Source: Anaeromusa acidaminophila DSM 3853
GTDB lineage: Bacteria > Bacillota > Negativicutes > Anaeromusales > Anaeromusaceae
DNA: 64,000 nucleotides
Assembly: GCF_000374545.1 (NCBI RefSeq)
Contig: NZ_KB894595.1
Location: 1-64,000 of the forward strand
Direction of reading: 5' to 3'
Of this stretch, positions 33,213 to 41,349 are shown piece after piece (the first letter of the stretch is position 1; each line of letters begins with the position of its first letter). The notes beneath the pieces are model-generated. The model had not been told where the DNA came from, did no database searches, and saw only the letters and a list, made by a program, of their open reading frames with translations. Both the position numbers and the translations under genes were made by a program.

Positions 33213-34120
33213 AGGCTCTTTGGAAAAAACCGCTGCGCTTATTTGCGTTGGCAATGGCTGTGATAGGCGTTTTTATCATCGGAATCTCTGGGTACGTAGG
33301 CTGGAATTTGACCCACCCTCCGCGCAAAGCGCTGCAGACAACGCCGGCGGTAGTTGGCTTGTCCTATGAGCCGGTGAGCTTTGTCAGCCGCCAAGATGGT
33401 TTGGATTTGCAGGGGTGGCTGCTTAGAGCGCCGGAAAACCGCTTGACCGTAATCTGCTCGCACGGGTATCGGCAAAATCGCGAGCAGGCGGATGTGCCGC
33501 TGTTGCCGCTGGCGAAGGTGTTGGTAGAGCACGGCATGAACGTGCTGCTTTTCGACTATCGCAATAGCGGCGAATCGGCGGGGCAGATGACTTCCGTGGG
33601 GCAGTACGAAGTAAGAGACCTGCTGGGGGCGGTGGACTACGTGCACAGCCGCCAAGACTTGAATCCCAAGGTGGCGCTCTTAGGATTTTCCATGGGCGCC
33701 GCAACGGCTATTCTGGCGGGAGCGGCGGAGCCATCGATTGCGGCGGTAGTTGCTGATGCGCCTTTTGCAGACTTGACCCGGTATTTAGAGACGAATTTTT
33801 CGGTATGGACGGGATTGCCGGCCGTGCCCTTTAATCGGACGATCTTGGCGGTAACTCCTATCTTAACGGGATTGCAGCCGGAAAAAGTAAGTCCTGTACA
33901 GGTTGTGGGAGAGTTTGCCGGACGACCGCTGCTCTTAATTCACGGCGAGGCGGATGAGGATATTGCGCCGGAGAATAGTTGGGAATTGCAGCAGGCGTAT
34001 CCGGCGGCGGAGCTGATGCTTGTAGCTGGGGCGCGCCATGTGAAAAGCTACCAGCAGGAGCCGATGCATTATGAAGCGGCGCTTTTAAATTTTTTGCGAA
34101 AAGTGGAGATTGCCCATTGA
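33209..34120 (+). CDS. Membrane-anchored alpha/beta hydrolase
   Basis: 303 residues: an N-terminal membrane anchor or signal segment (about 10-30), then an alpha/beta hydrolase with the oxyanion region SHGYRQNRE, nucleophile elbow GFSMGAA, an acid in GEADEDI and catalytic histidine in GARHVKS. It belongs to the serine aminopeptidase/FrsA-like group (YqkD/BAAT-like); the substrate is unknown. Translationally coupled to the PhzF gene. Its TGA stop is part of the -35 of the merR promoter. Confidence 0.83.
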   Translation: MKALWKKPLRLFALAMAVIGVFIIGISGYVGWNLTHPPRKALQTTPAVVGLSYEPVSFVSRQDGLDLQGWLLRAPENRLTVICSHGYRQNREQADVPLLPLAKVLVEHGMNVLLFDYRNSGESAGQMTSVGQYEVRDLLGAVDYVHSRQDLNPKVALLGFSMGAATAILAGAAEPSIAAVVADAPFADLTRYLETNFSVWTGLPAVPFNRTILAVTPILTGLQPEKVSPVQVVGEFAGRPLLLIHGEADEDIAPENSWELQQAYPAAELMLVAGARHVKSYQQEPMHYEAALLNFLRKVEIAH

Positions 34121-34147
34121 CTTAGAGCGCGCTCTAAGGTGTACTAT
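34117..34147 (+). promoter_or_regulatory. MerR-type promoter with a perfect 18-bp operator palindrome
   Basis: TTGACT (34117-34122) and TACTAT (34142-34147) are separated by 19 bp, the overlong spacing typical of MerR-activated promoters. The spacer contains CTTAGAGCGCGCTCTAAG, a perfect palindrome (34121-34138). The TTAGAG/CTCTAA half-sites match the AdhR/NmlR-type MerR operators. The target is almost certainly the MerR gene 40 bp downstream. Confidence 0.8.
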
Positions 34148-34187
34148 GAGTGTCGGGAGTATCTTGCAGGCATGCGGAGGAAGCGGG

Positions 34188-34595
34188 ATGAATTACACTA
34201 TCAAGCAGGTGGCTGAGCAATTTTCTATTTCAGCGCATACCTTGCGATATTATGAAAAAGAAGGGCTGTTGCCGCTGGTGATGCGGGATGAAAACGGAAA
34301 TCGCCTTTTCGGCGAGGCGGATTTGGAATGGCTGGTGCTGATTCGTTGTTTGCGTGATACCGGTATGTCTGTGGGGGAGATTAAAGCGTATGTAGCTCTT
34401 TGTCAGCAAGGAGATGCTACCATTTTTCAACGACGCGAAATAATTGCGCAGCATAAACGGGATGTAGAGAAAAAAATCTGCCGCATGCAGGAATACCTGA
34501 CTCGAATTGACCGGAAACTGCAAGGGTATGACGCGTTTATCGCTGGAGAAAGCTCCTGCGTTTGTCAGCCTGTGCACAGCGCGGCTGGAGATTAA
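34188..34595 (+). CDS. MerR-family regulator (AdhR/NmlR-like)
   Basis: 135 residues: N-terminal winged helix (YTIKQVAEQFSISAHTLRYY, EKEGLLPLVMRDENGNRLF), a long dimerisation helix and a short C-terminus ending CVCQPVHSAAGD with two cysteines that could sense electrophiles or metals. ATG 34188 follows GGAGG; the frame from 34110 lacks a site and crosses the promoter. A MerR-type promoter upstream and the 24-bp gap to the DUF362 gene suggest that it controls itself and that gene. Confidence 0.85.
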   Translation: MNYTIKQVAEQFSISAHTLRYYEKEGLLPLVMRDENGNRLFGEADLEWLVLIRCLRDTGMSVGEIKAYVALCQQGDATIFQRREIIAQHKRDVEKKICRMQEYLTRIDRKLQGYDAFIAGESSCVCQPVHSAAGD

Positions 34596-34619
34596 AAAAT
34601 AATAGTAGGAGGGTCTTTT

Positions 34620-35741
34620 ATGGAAAAAGCAAAGGTCTATTTTACCAATATGCGGGCGACATCCAAAATGAACTTGCTTCAAAAGTTAGAGCATTTGGTG
34701 AAAAAAGCAGGAATGACGGATATTGACTTTAAGGAAAAATATGCGGCTATTAAGATTCATTTTGGCGAGCCGGGCAACTTGGCCTATTTGCGTCCTAACT
34801 ATGCCAAGGTCATTGTAGATGTGATTAAGGCGCAGGGCGGCAAGGCGTTCTTGACAGACTGTAATACCCTCTATGTGGGGCGGCGTAAAGATGCGTTGGA
34901 GCACATGGACGCGGCCTATGAAAACGGTTTCAATCCCTTTGCAACCGGTTGCCAGATTATTATTGGCGATGGTCTGAAGGGTACGGATGAAGCGTATGTA
35001 CCGGTAGTCGGCGGCGAGCATGTCAAAGAAGCGAAGATTGGCCGGGCTGTTATGGACGCGGATATTTTTATCAGCTTGACCCATTTTAAAGGGCATGAAT
35101 TGACCGGTTTTGGGGGCGCCTTAAAAAATATTGGCATGGGCTGTGGCTCCCGAGCCGGTAAAATGGAAATGCACAGCGACGGCAAGCCGCGGGTACGGGA
35201 AAAATCTTGTGTAGGTTGCGGCGCTTGCGCTAAAATTTGCGCTCATAGCGCTATTACGATCACTGCGAAAAAAGCTAGTATTGATCATTCCATTTGCGTA
35301 GGTTGCGGTCGTTGTATCGGAACCTGTCATTTCAACGCCATTGCGGCGGCTTGGGACGAATCAAACGATGTTTTAAATAAGAAAATTGCCGAATATTCCT
35401 GGGCGGTACTGAATGACCGGCCGCATTTCCATATCAGTCTGGTCGTGGATGTGGCGCCGTTCTGCGATTGTCATGCAGAGAATGACGTGCCGATCATTCC
35501 AGATTTAGGCATGTTTGCTTCTTTTGACCCCGTAGCGCTGGACATGGCCTGCGCCGATATGGCTAACAAGGCGCCAGCCATTCCCGGCAGCCATTTGGGC
35601 GAACAACTGGCCGCTCGCAAAGATAGCACAGAGGCGGATCATTTTTGTACGGCCCATCCGGAAACCAACTGGCTTTCCTGCGTGGACCATGCGGAAAAGC
35701 TGGGCTTAGGCACGAAAAAGTATGAACTCATTGAGGTCTAA
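34620..35741 (+). CDS. DUF362 protein with two 4Fe-4S clusters
   Basis: 373 residues. An N-terminal DUF362 domain (about 1-185; AIKIHFGEPGNLAYLRP, FLTDCNTLYVG, LTHFKGHELTGFGG), then two ferredoxin motifs CVGCGACAKICAH and CVGCGRCIGTCHF near residues 198-235, and a C-terminal DUF362 part with VAPFCDCHAENDV. DUF362 Fe-S proteins occur widely in anaerobes; their reaction is unknown and a redox role is assumed. AGGAGG is 9 nt upstream. Probably cotranscribed with merR. Confidence 0.85.
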   Translation: MEKAKVYFTNMRATSKMNLLQKLEHLVKKAGMTDIDFKEKYAAIKIHFGEPGNLAYLRPNYAKVIVDVIKAQGGKAFLTDCNTLYVGRRKDALEHMDAAYENGFNPFATGCQIIIGDGLKGTDEAYVPVVGGEHVKEAKIGRAVMDADIFISLTHFKGHELTGFGGALKNIGMGCGSRAGKMEMHSDGKPRVREKSCVGCGACAKICAHSAITITAKKASIDHSICVGCGRCIGTCHFNAIAAAWDESNDVLNKKIAEYSWAVLNDRPHFHISLVVDVAPFCDCHAENDVPIIPDLGMFASFDPVALDMACADMANKAPAIPGSHLGEQLAARKDSTEADHFCTAHPETNWLSCVDHAEKLGLGTKKYELIEV

Positions 35742-35854
35742 AGTTTTTTAACCGGAATAACGGCAGGATTTTGCCGTTAAAGGCGAGAAATACCCATAAC
35801 TTGGCTGCAGTGAAGCGGCCTTGGTATGGGTATTTTCAATTAGGGGATGACGTT

Positions 35855-36937
35855 TTGAAAATTGGAGCTAGAGTGATTAAGACCGGTATTGCCGTGGCAG
35901 TTACCATGTTTATCTGTAAGCTGCTGGATCTAGAACCTGCTTTTTTTGGGGCTGTGTCAGCGGTTATTAATATGCAGCCTTCTATTTTTTTGAGCTTTCG
36001 GGCGGCTAAGGATCAAATTTTAGTCCATATTTTAGGGGTTTTGGCGGGCTTTTGCTTCGGCTATTTTTTGGGGGTGACGCCTCTTTCGGCAGGCTTGATT
36101 GTTATTTTGCTTATTCCCCTGTATATCAAGCTGGACTTGCACAGCGGCATTACCATGGGGATTGTGGCAGCTCTATTTGTGCTGAGTTCCAGTACAGAGG
36201 AGTTTTTGGTGCATGCCCTGGCGAGAACCGGCGTTATTTTTGTCGGTTTGGGCGCAGCGATGCTGATCAATGTGGTTTTGTGGCCGCCGCGTTATAATCA
36301 AGCGTTGAAAGGAAAATTGCGGCAGGCCAATGAAGCGGCGGTGCTTTATTTTTGCCGGGCGGTCCAAGAATATGTGGGGCTGGAGGGGAGTGAACAACCC
36401 CACATTGAGCCGGAAGAGAAGAAACGGATTTATAAACTGAATAAGGAAGCCAGGCAGCTCTTGGAGTTGATGAGCCGCGAGCGTTATTTAGGGGTGGCCT
36501 CCAAGGAGCAGCCGAAGGAGTGGCTGACGCAGGCGGAAAAACTGATTGATTATAACGAATCCATTGTAAAAAAAGCAAACCGTATTTTTGATTTGCTGCC
36601 TACGCGGGTGGAACGACGACATGACGTGGGCGATCCTCCCGTGAGCGAAGAATTTAGGGCGATTTTAGAAGTGCTCGAAAGCGGCTGTACTATCGTCATT
36701 CGGGTAAACGGCAAGCTGCGTACGGTGATTATTGACGAAGGAACGGTGCAAGTAGAAGAAATTAGCGAGGAATATTGGGAAGCGCTGACCCATGCCATTG
36801 AGCAATGGCAGCCGCGCTTTGAAGGAAGCTATTACATGCATGGCCTGCTGGAGGTGGCGGTGATCGCCAATGAAATCAAATGGGCGACGCGGCAAGCGAA
36901 AATTTTGCTGCAGGAAAGCATGGAAGCAGAAATATGA
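35855..36937 (+). CDS. Aromatic acid exporter (ArAE/FUSC-like) family protein
   Basis: About 360 residues. Four or so N-terminal helices (KIGARVIKTGIAVAVTMFIC, FGAVSAVINMQPS, then GITMGIVAALFVLSS) followed by a long soluble helical C-terminus, the layout of ArAE_2 proteins of Firmicutes that resemble AaeB-type efflux carriers. The start is uncertain: TTG 35855 lies 7 nt after AGGGGATGA and fits the family N-terminus; a TTG at 35771 would add 28 residues without a site. Substrate unknown. Confidence 0.75.
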   Translation: MKIGARVIKTGIAVAVTMFICKLLDLEPAFFGAVSAVINMQPSIFLSFRAAKDQILVHILGVLAGFCFGYFLGVTPLSAGLIVILLIPLYIKLDLHSGITMGIVAALFVLSSSTEEFLVHALARTGVIFVGLGAAMLINVVLWPPRYNQALKGKLRQANEAAVLYFCRAVQEYVGLEGSEQPHIEPEEKKRIYKLNKEARQLLELMSRERYLGVASKEQPKEWLTQAEKLIDYNESIVKKANRIFDLLPTRVERRHDVGDPPVSEEFRAILEVLESGCTIVIRVNGKLRTVIIDEGTVQVEEISEEYWEALTHAIEQWQPRFEGSYYMHGLLEVAVIANEIKWATRQAKILLQESMEAEI

Positions 36938-36950
36938 AGCAGGGAAAAAC

Positions 36951-36998
36951 GAAACAGGCGATGGAAAACGCAAAGATGCGCGTTCCAACGCCTGTTTT
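36951..36998. terminator. Bidirectional terminator between convergent ArAE and dctP genes
   Basis: A composite stem: GAAACAGGCG pairs with CGCCTGTTTT outside, TGGAAAACGC with GCGCGTTCCA inside. It touches the dctP stop codon. Confidence 0.75.
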
Positions 36999-38016
36999 AT
37001 TGCCGCAGTGCGTCAATTTGTTGCAGTAGATCGTTGGCCTGCTGCCCGTAACGGCGCACGTATAATTCGCGCAACGGGCGGGCCTTGGTAAAGAATTCTT
37101 CTATGTTTTCCACTTCGTTGATTTTCAGGCCTTTGTTGCGCAGTTGCTGAAGCAACGCTGCTTCCTCCGAAGCGACCAGCTCACGTTCGTAAGCCTGGGC
37201 CTCCTTGGCGGCATCCAGCAAGAGGTTTTGCTGCTTATGGGATAGCGATTGCCACGTCTTTTCGCTGATGAGGAGCACTTGAATAAAATATTGATGATTA
37301 GTAAGGGAAAGATATTTTTGCACTTCGTAGAGTTTGTTGTGGAAAACTAGAGAAATCGGATTCTCTTGGCCATCCAGAACTTGTTGTTTTAAAATATCGT
37401 AGGTCTCGCTAAAGGGGAGCGGGGTGGGGAGGGCGCCTAAAAAATTTAATCCTTCTATGCTGGCTTGGCTTTGAGGTACTCGCAGACGCAGTCCTTTTAG
37501 ATCTTGAACAGTACGAATCGGTTGGCGGTTGTTCGTAATTTGACGTGCGCCGGCGTCGAAATAACAAAGTACGCGCAAGCCGCTTTGTTGGAGGTTTTTA
37601 TCTATTTCGCGTCCAATGGGGCCGTCAAAAACACGCATCTCATGTGCTTTGTTTTGGTATAAATAAGGCGTATCAAAAATAGCTGTTAACGGTTCATAGG
37701 TGCTTAGAAATCCTACGGACGAAGTACCCATATCGACGGTACCCATGCGCATGTTTTCGTTGCGGTCTCGCATGCTGCCCAATTTGGCATTAGGATATAC
37801 CTGGATTTCCAGAGAGCCCCCTGAACGTTCGCGAACTAAGTCGGCTAATTTTTGAGCGCCGCGGCTCTCGTGCGACGTGGCGTCAGTTTCCGTTCCCAGA
37901 CGGAGGACTTTTTTATCTTCGGAAATGGTTAGCGGTAAGGAAGCGCACCCTATGAAGAGCAATAAGCTCAGAACGATAAGAGCTAGAGCGATGCAACGGA
38001 AACGATACGCGAACAT
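36997..38016 (-). CDS. TRAP-type DctP substrate-binding lipoprotein (orphan)
   Basis: 339 residues. A lipoprotein signal peptide ends LLLFIGCAS, then the DctP fold: LRLGTETDATSHESRG, NAKLGSMRDRNENMRMGTVDMG, LKGLRLRVPQS with the carboxylate-binding arginine region, and EVQKYLSLTNHQY. DctP receptors bind carboxylic acids, but no DctQ/DctM membrane subunits are in the window. ATG 38016 follows AGGAGG. It lies 14 bp downstream of the sensory GGDEF-EAL gene on the same strand, which suggests that it presents a ligand to that sensor rather than to a transporter. Confidence 0.85.
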   Translation of the reverse strand: MFAYRFRCIALALIVLSLLLFIGCASLPLTISEDKKVLRLGTETDATSHESRGAQKLADLVRERSGGSLEIQVYPNAKLGSMRDRNENMRMGTVDMGTSSVGFLSTYEPLTAIFDTPYLYQNKAHEMRVFDGPIGREIDKNLQQSGLRVLCYFDAGARQITNNRQPIRTVQDLKGLRLRVPQSQASIEGLNFLGALPTPLPFSETYDILKQQVLDGQENPISLVFHNKLYEVQKYLSLTNHQYFIQVLLISEKTWQSLSHKQQNLLLDAAKEAQAYERELVASEEAALLQQLRNKGLKINEVENIEEFFTKARPLRELYVRRYGQQANDLLQQIDALRQ

Positions 38017-38030
38017 GGATACGCCTCCTG

Positions 38031-41000
38031 TCAGGTTGTGTGTTGTTGCGCTTGCTTTTTCAGCAAAAGCAGAGCTTCTTCGGCAGGGACGGGACGACTG
38101 AAGTAGTAGCCTTGGATGAGATCGCAACCATAATGGAGAAGATAGTCCATCTGCTCCTGGGTTTCTACCCCTTCAGCGACGACTCGCAGTTTTAGGCTTT
38201 GAGCAAAATGAATCAGCGAGTTAACGAGGCTGTCGTCTTCTTGGGTAATGATGGTGTCAATAAAGGATTTGTCTATTTTTAGAATCTCTACGGGGAAAAG
38301 ACGTAAATGCGTGATTGACGAGTAGCCGGTGCCGAAATCATCTAAGGCCAAGGTGACGCCTAAATTTTTCAACTGCTGCAGTTTGGCGCAGCTTTCGTCA
38401 AGCGCTGTTAATAAAGCGCTCTCGGTAATCTCAAGCTCCAATTGCTGTGCTGCAATACCGGATTCTCTTAAGGCATTCTGGACGGTAGAGACAATCTGCT
38501 CATCGGCTAATTGTTTTGAGGAAAGATTGACTGCGATGCGAATATGCTCGTAGCCTGCAGTAGAAAGCGTTTGCAGAAAGCGGCAGGCTTGTTGCAGTAC
38601 CCAGGCGCCAATTGGAATGATAAGCTGGCTTTGCTCCGCAAGCGGAATAAAGCGAGCTGGTGAAACATTTCCGTGGATAGGGCTTTGCCAACGTAAGAGT
38701 GCTTCAAAAGCTGCTAGACGATTGTCTGCTAAGGAGAGCTGCGGCTGAAAAACGAGCGATAATTCATCATTTTCCAGGGCGCGTCGGAGGCTGTTGGTCA
38801 AAAGTAGTTTTTCTTGAGCTTCACGCAACATGTCGTCTTCAAAAAAACGCCAGCAGTTGCGACCGGCCGCCTTGGCGGCGTACATGGCGTTGTCCGCTTT
38901 TTTAATGAGCTCTTCAACCGAAGTGCCGTCGCGAGGATAGGAGGCAATGCCTATGCTGCCGGAAATGCGAACGGTAGTGGCGGACAAAAGATAATCATGA
39001 CATAAATTTTGCACCAGTAAATCAGCAAGGCGGCTTAATTCCGTCGGATCGACACAGCCAGGCAAAAGGGCGATGAATTCGTCGCCACCGAGGCGGGCGA
39101 TGAATGCATTATAGCGTGAGAGGGTTTCTGATAATTTTTGTCCGGACGCAATAATAATAGTATCGCCGGCGAAATGACCGAAATTGTCATTGATGCTTTT
39201 TAAATCGTCCAAATCGACGAAGAAAATGGAACCGCTTCGCAGCCCATTCTGTTGCGGACGAAGCTCATCTTCGAGGCGAGCCATCAAACTGGCGCGATTT
39301 TGCAGGCCTGTAAGAGCGTCCTGAAAAGCAATGCGGCTAATTTCTTCATGAAGCTCTTTGCGTTGCGTCAACTCTGCCTGCAGGCTTTGTTGCAGTTGCG
39401 CTCCTTGCAAAGCCAGTACGACCAGATCCGCGTATTGCTGCAGCATGTTTCGTTCATCTAAAGCCAAAGGTCGAATCGCATCTTGCCAGGTTAATGTTAA
39501 GCAGCCGATGAGTTGCTCGTGGGAGGTTAGCGGCACCATGATGGCTGTGCGGAGTTGGTTCCAGGGAGGGCGGTTTATGCGGTTGGAGAAAGCTTGGTAA
39601 TCTTCCGTGTATTGCAGTTCTTTAGTGGCGAGGAGCTGAGGGAAGAGTCCTTCGTTTTCAAGCAGCGCTCCCCCTAAATAAGCGCTATGGCTGCCGTTGG
39701 CATAGCGTACAACCATAGTATCTTCTTCCCAAAACGCGATGTGCCCATCTTGGGCGTCGGCTAACTGTAATGCACTATCCAGCATGCTTTGCAGTTGAAC
39801 ATCCAACGCAGCGGTATTGTCCGCTAACAACTGCACCATTGCTTGATGCTGGCGTTCGCGCAGACGTAATTGAGCTTCTTTTTCTTCGCGGCTCCTAATT
39901 TCGCTATGCAACTGATCATTATTTCGGTGCAGCTCATCGGTGACAGCCAACAATTCTTCATTCATAGCGACTAGCTCTTCATTGGCTGCCGTAAGCTCAA
40001 CTTCTGCGCGCATTCGTTCCGAAACTTCTTCTTGCAGAACGCTGTTGGTTTGGCGAAGCTGCTGGCTGCCTAAATCAATGGCGCGGCTTTGGCGCAGTAA
40101 TAAGGCGGAAAGACCGGCAAAAATGAGGAAAGAGAGTAAGCCGTGAGTTAGAGCGGTATTGCGGAGCGGAGCTAGGGCTAAATTTTTGTCCTGTACCGTT
40201 AAAATGGCCCAGGAAGCGGAATAACCGGGTAGGCGGATGGGGGCATAGGTGCAGAAAAAAGTTTCTCCGCCTTCGGCGGTATATTCTTTCGTTCCTTGGG
40301 CGCCGTTGAGTGCAGCTTTAGCAGCTTCCTGCAAGCCGGATGGAAGAGAAATGTTGCTGGTGGTCAGTTGGTAATTATTGTTCTCTAATACAACCTGGCC
40401 TTCAACATCGCGAGAGACTAAGGTTTTTTGTGCAAGTTTATAATTATAGTGTTCGTTTGTTTGCTGCGAGTCTGGGTGAACCACGACGGTTCCTTCCTGG
40501 TCTAGTACATATACATAACGTTCGTCACTGCGATAATACTGACCAACTCGTTCTTGCAGCCCGTCAACACGTATTAAAGCAGCCAATACAGCAGTTAGGG
40601 CATCGTCTTGAAAAACAGGAAAAAAGAGGCCGATGACTGTAGATGGGCTTTGTTGATTGCTGCTGAATGAATAGAAGGAAGGACTGATAAACGGTTGGGG
40701 GTCTTGCAGTATTTGCTGAAACCACCACCGATCTGGACGAGTGGCGGCGAGGCCTCGTACACGAGCCGTTTGGACGCCATCGGGGACGCGCTGGATAATA
40801 AGATTTTCAAACAAACCTTGTTGGGAAAAACGATCCAAGAGATAACGTTGCTGCTTTTGAGGAGAGGCGCTTTTGATTTCCGCGTCTTGTGACATTTCAC
40901 TTCCTATGCGAAAGGCCATTTCTAAAAAGGAAGCTACACTAAGCGCCACCGTTTCGGAATAAATCTTATTTTCTTCACTGAGGCGCCGATAAGCGGAAGT

Positions 41001-41102
41001 TGATAAAAAATAGTAATTAGCGGTATTGAAAAGGAGAAATGCCAATAAGCCCAGAACAATAATTCGTAGAGAAAAATGCATGCTATTTTGTTGCTGAGGC
41101 AT
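38031..41102 (-). CDS. dCache-GAF-GGDEF-EAL cyclic-di-GMP signalling protein
   Basis: 1023 residues: a membrane helix (about 11-33), a periplasmic double-Cache sensor (about 35-300), a second helix (about 320-340), a coiled-coil linker with repeated TAANEELVAMNEELLAVT-type heptads, a GAF domain (about 430-590), GGDEF with intact RLGGDEF, and EAL with AFEALLRW, NLSSKQL, ALDDFGTGYSS and EGVET. Both catalytic signatures are intact, so it may make and degrade c-di-GMP. AAGGAGG lies 6 nt before ATG 41102. It forms an operon with the DctP lipoprotein gene. Confidence 0.92.
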   Translation of the reverse strand: MPQQQNSMHFSLRIIVLGLLAFLLFNTANYYFLSTSAYRRLSEENKIYSETVALSVASFLEMAFRIGSEMSQDAEIKSASPQKQQRYLLDRFSQQGLFENLIIQRVPDGVQTARVRGLAATRPDRWWFQQILQDPQPFISPSFYSFSSNQQSPSTVIGLFFPVFQDDALTAVLAALIRVDGLQERVGQYYRSDERYVYVLDQEGTVVVHPDSQQTNEHYNYKLAQKTLVSRDVEGQVVLENNNYQLTTSNISLPSGLQEAAKAALNGAQGTKEYTAEGGETFFCTYAPIRLPGYSASWAILTVQDKNLALAPLRNTALTHGLLSFLIFAGLSALLLRQSRAIDLGSQQLRQTNSVLQEEVSERMRAEVELTAANEELVAMNEELLAVTDELHRNNDQLHSEIRSREEKEAQLRLRERQHQAMVQLLADNTAALDVQLQSMLDSALQLADAQDGHIAFWEEDTMVVRYANGSHSAYLGGALLENEGLFPQLLATKELQYTEDYQAFSNRINRPPWNQLRTAIMVPLTSHEQLIGCLTLTWQDAIRPLALDERNMLQQYADLVVLALQGAQLQQSLQAELTQRKELHEEISRIAFQDALTGLQNRASLMARLEDELRPQQNGLRSGSIFFVDLDDLKSINDNFGHFAGDTIIIASGQKLSETLSRYNAFIARLGGDEFIALLPGCVDPTELSRLADLLVQNLCHDYLLSATTVRISGSIGIASYPRDGTSVEELIKKADNAMYAAKAAGRNCWRFFEDDMLREAQEKLLLTNSLRRALENDELSLVFQPQLSLADNRLAAFEALLRWQSPIHGNVSPARFIPLAEQSQLIIPIGAWVLQQACRFLQTLSTAGYEHIRIAVNLSSKQLADEQIVSTVQNALRESGIAAQQLELEITESALLTALDESCAKLQQLKNLGVTLALDDFGTGYSSITHLRLFPVEILKIDKSFIDTIITQEDDSLVNSLIHFAQSLKLRVVAEGVETQEQMDYLLHYGCDLIQGYYFSRPVPAEEALLLLKKQAQQHTT

Positions 41103-41349
41103 ACTGCACCTCCTTGTACGTAGTGAGAAAAGAAAAAGTATAAATTTTATAGTTGATGTAATATTCTGGCGGGATCTTGGAGAATCCTTCCTTTTACGGT
41201 AACTCTTTGGGAATTAACGGTGAAAATACACATAAGGTGACAAATTTCCTATATGGTTGGGGGTAAAGATGAATTGGCATAGGAAGTTTTGTTTCTCGGG
41301 GCGTTAGCTAAGTAAAACCAAGATATTTATTTAAACGGAGATGTGTTGG

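Noticed and set aside
41103-41349. Sigma-54 promoter before the ABC exporter (TTGGCATAGGAAGTTTTG)
   Set aside because: The GG motif is present but no GC follows 10 nt later, so the -12 element is missing.
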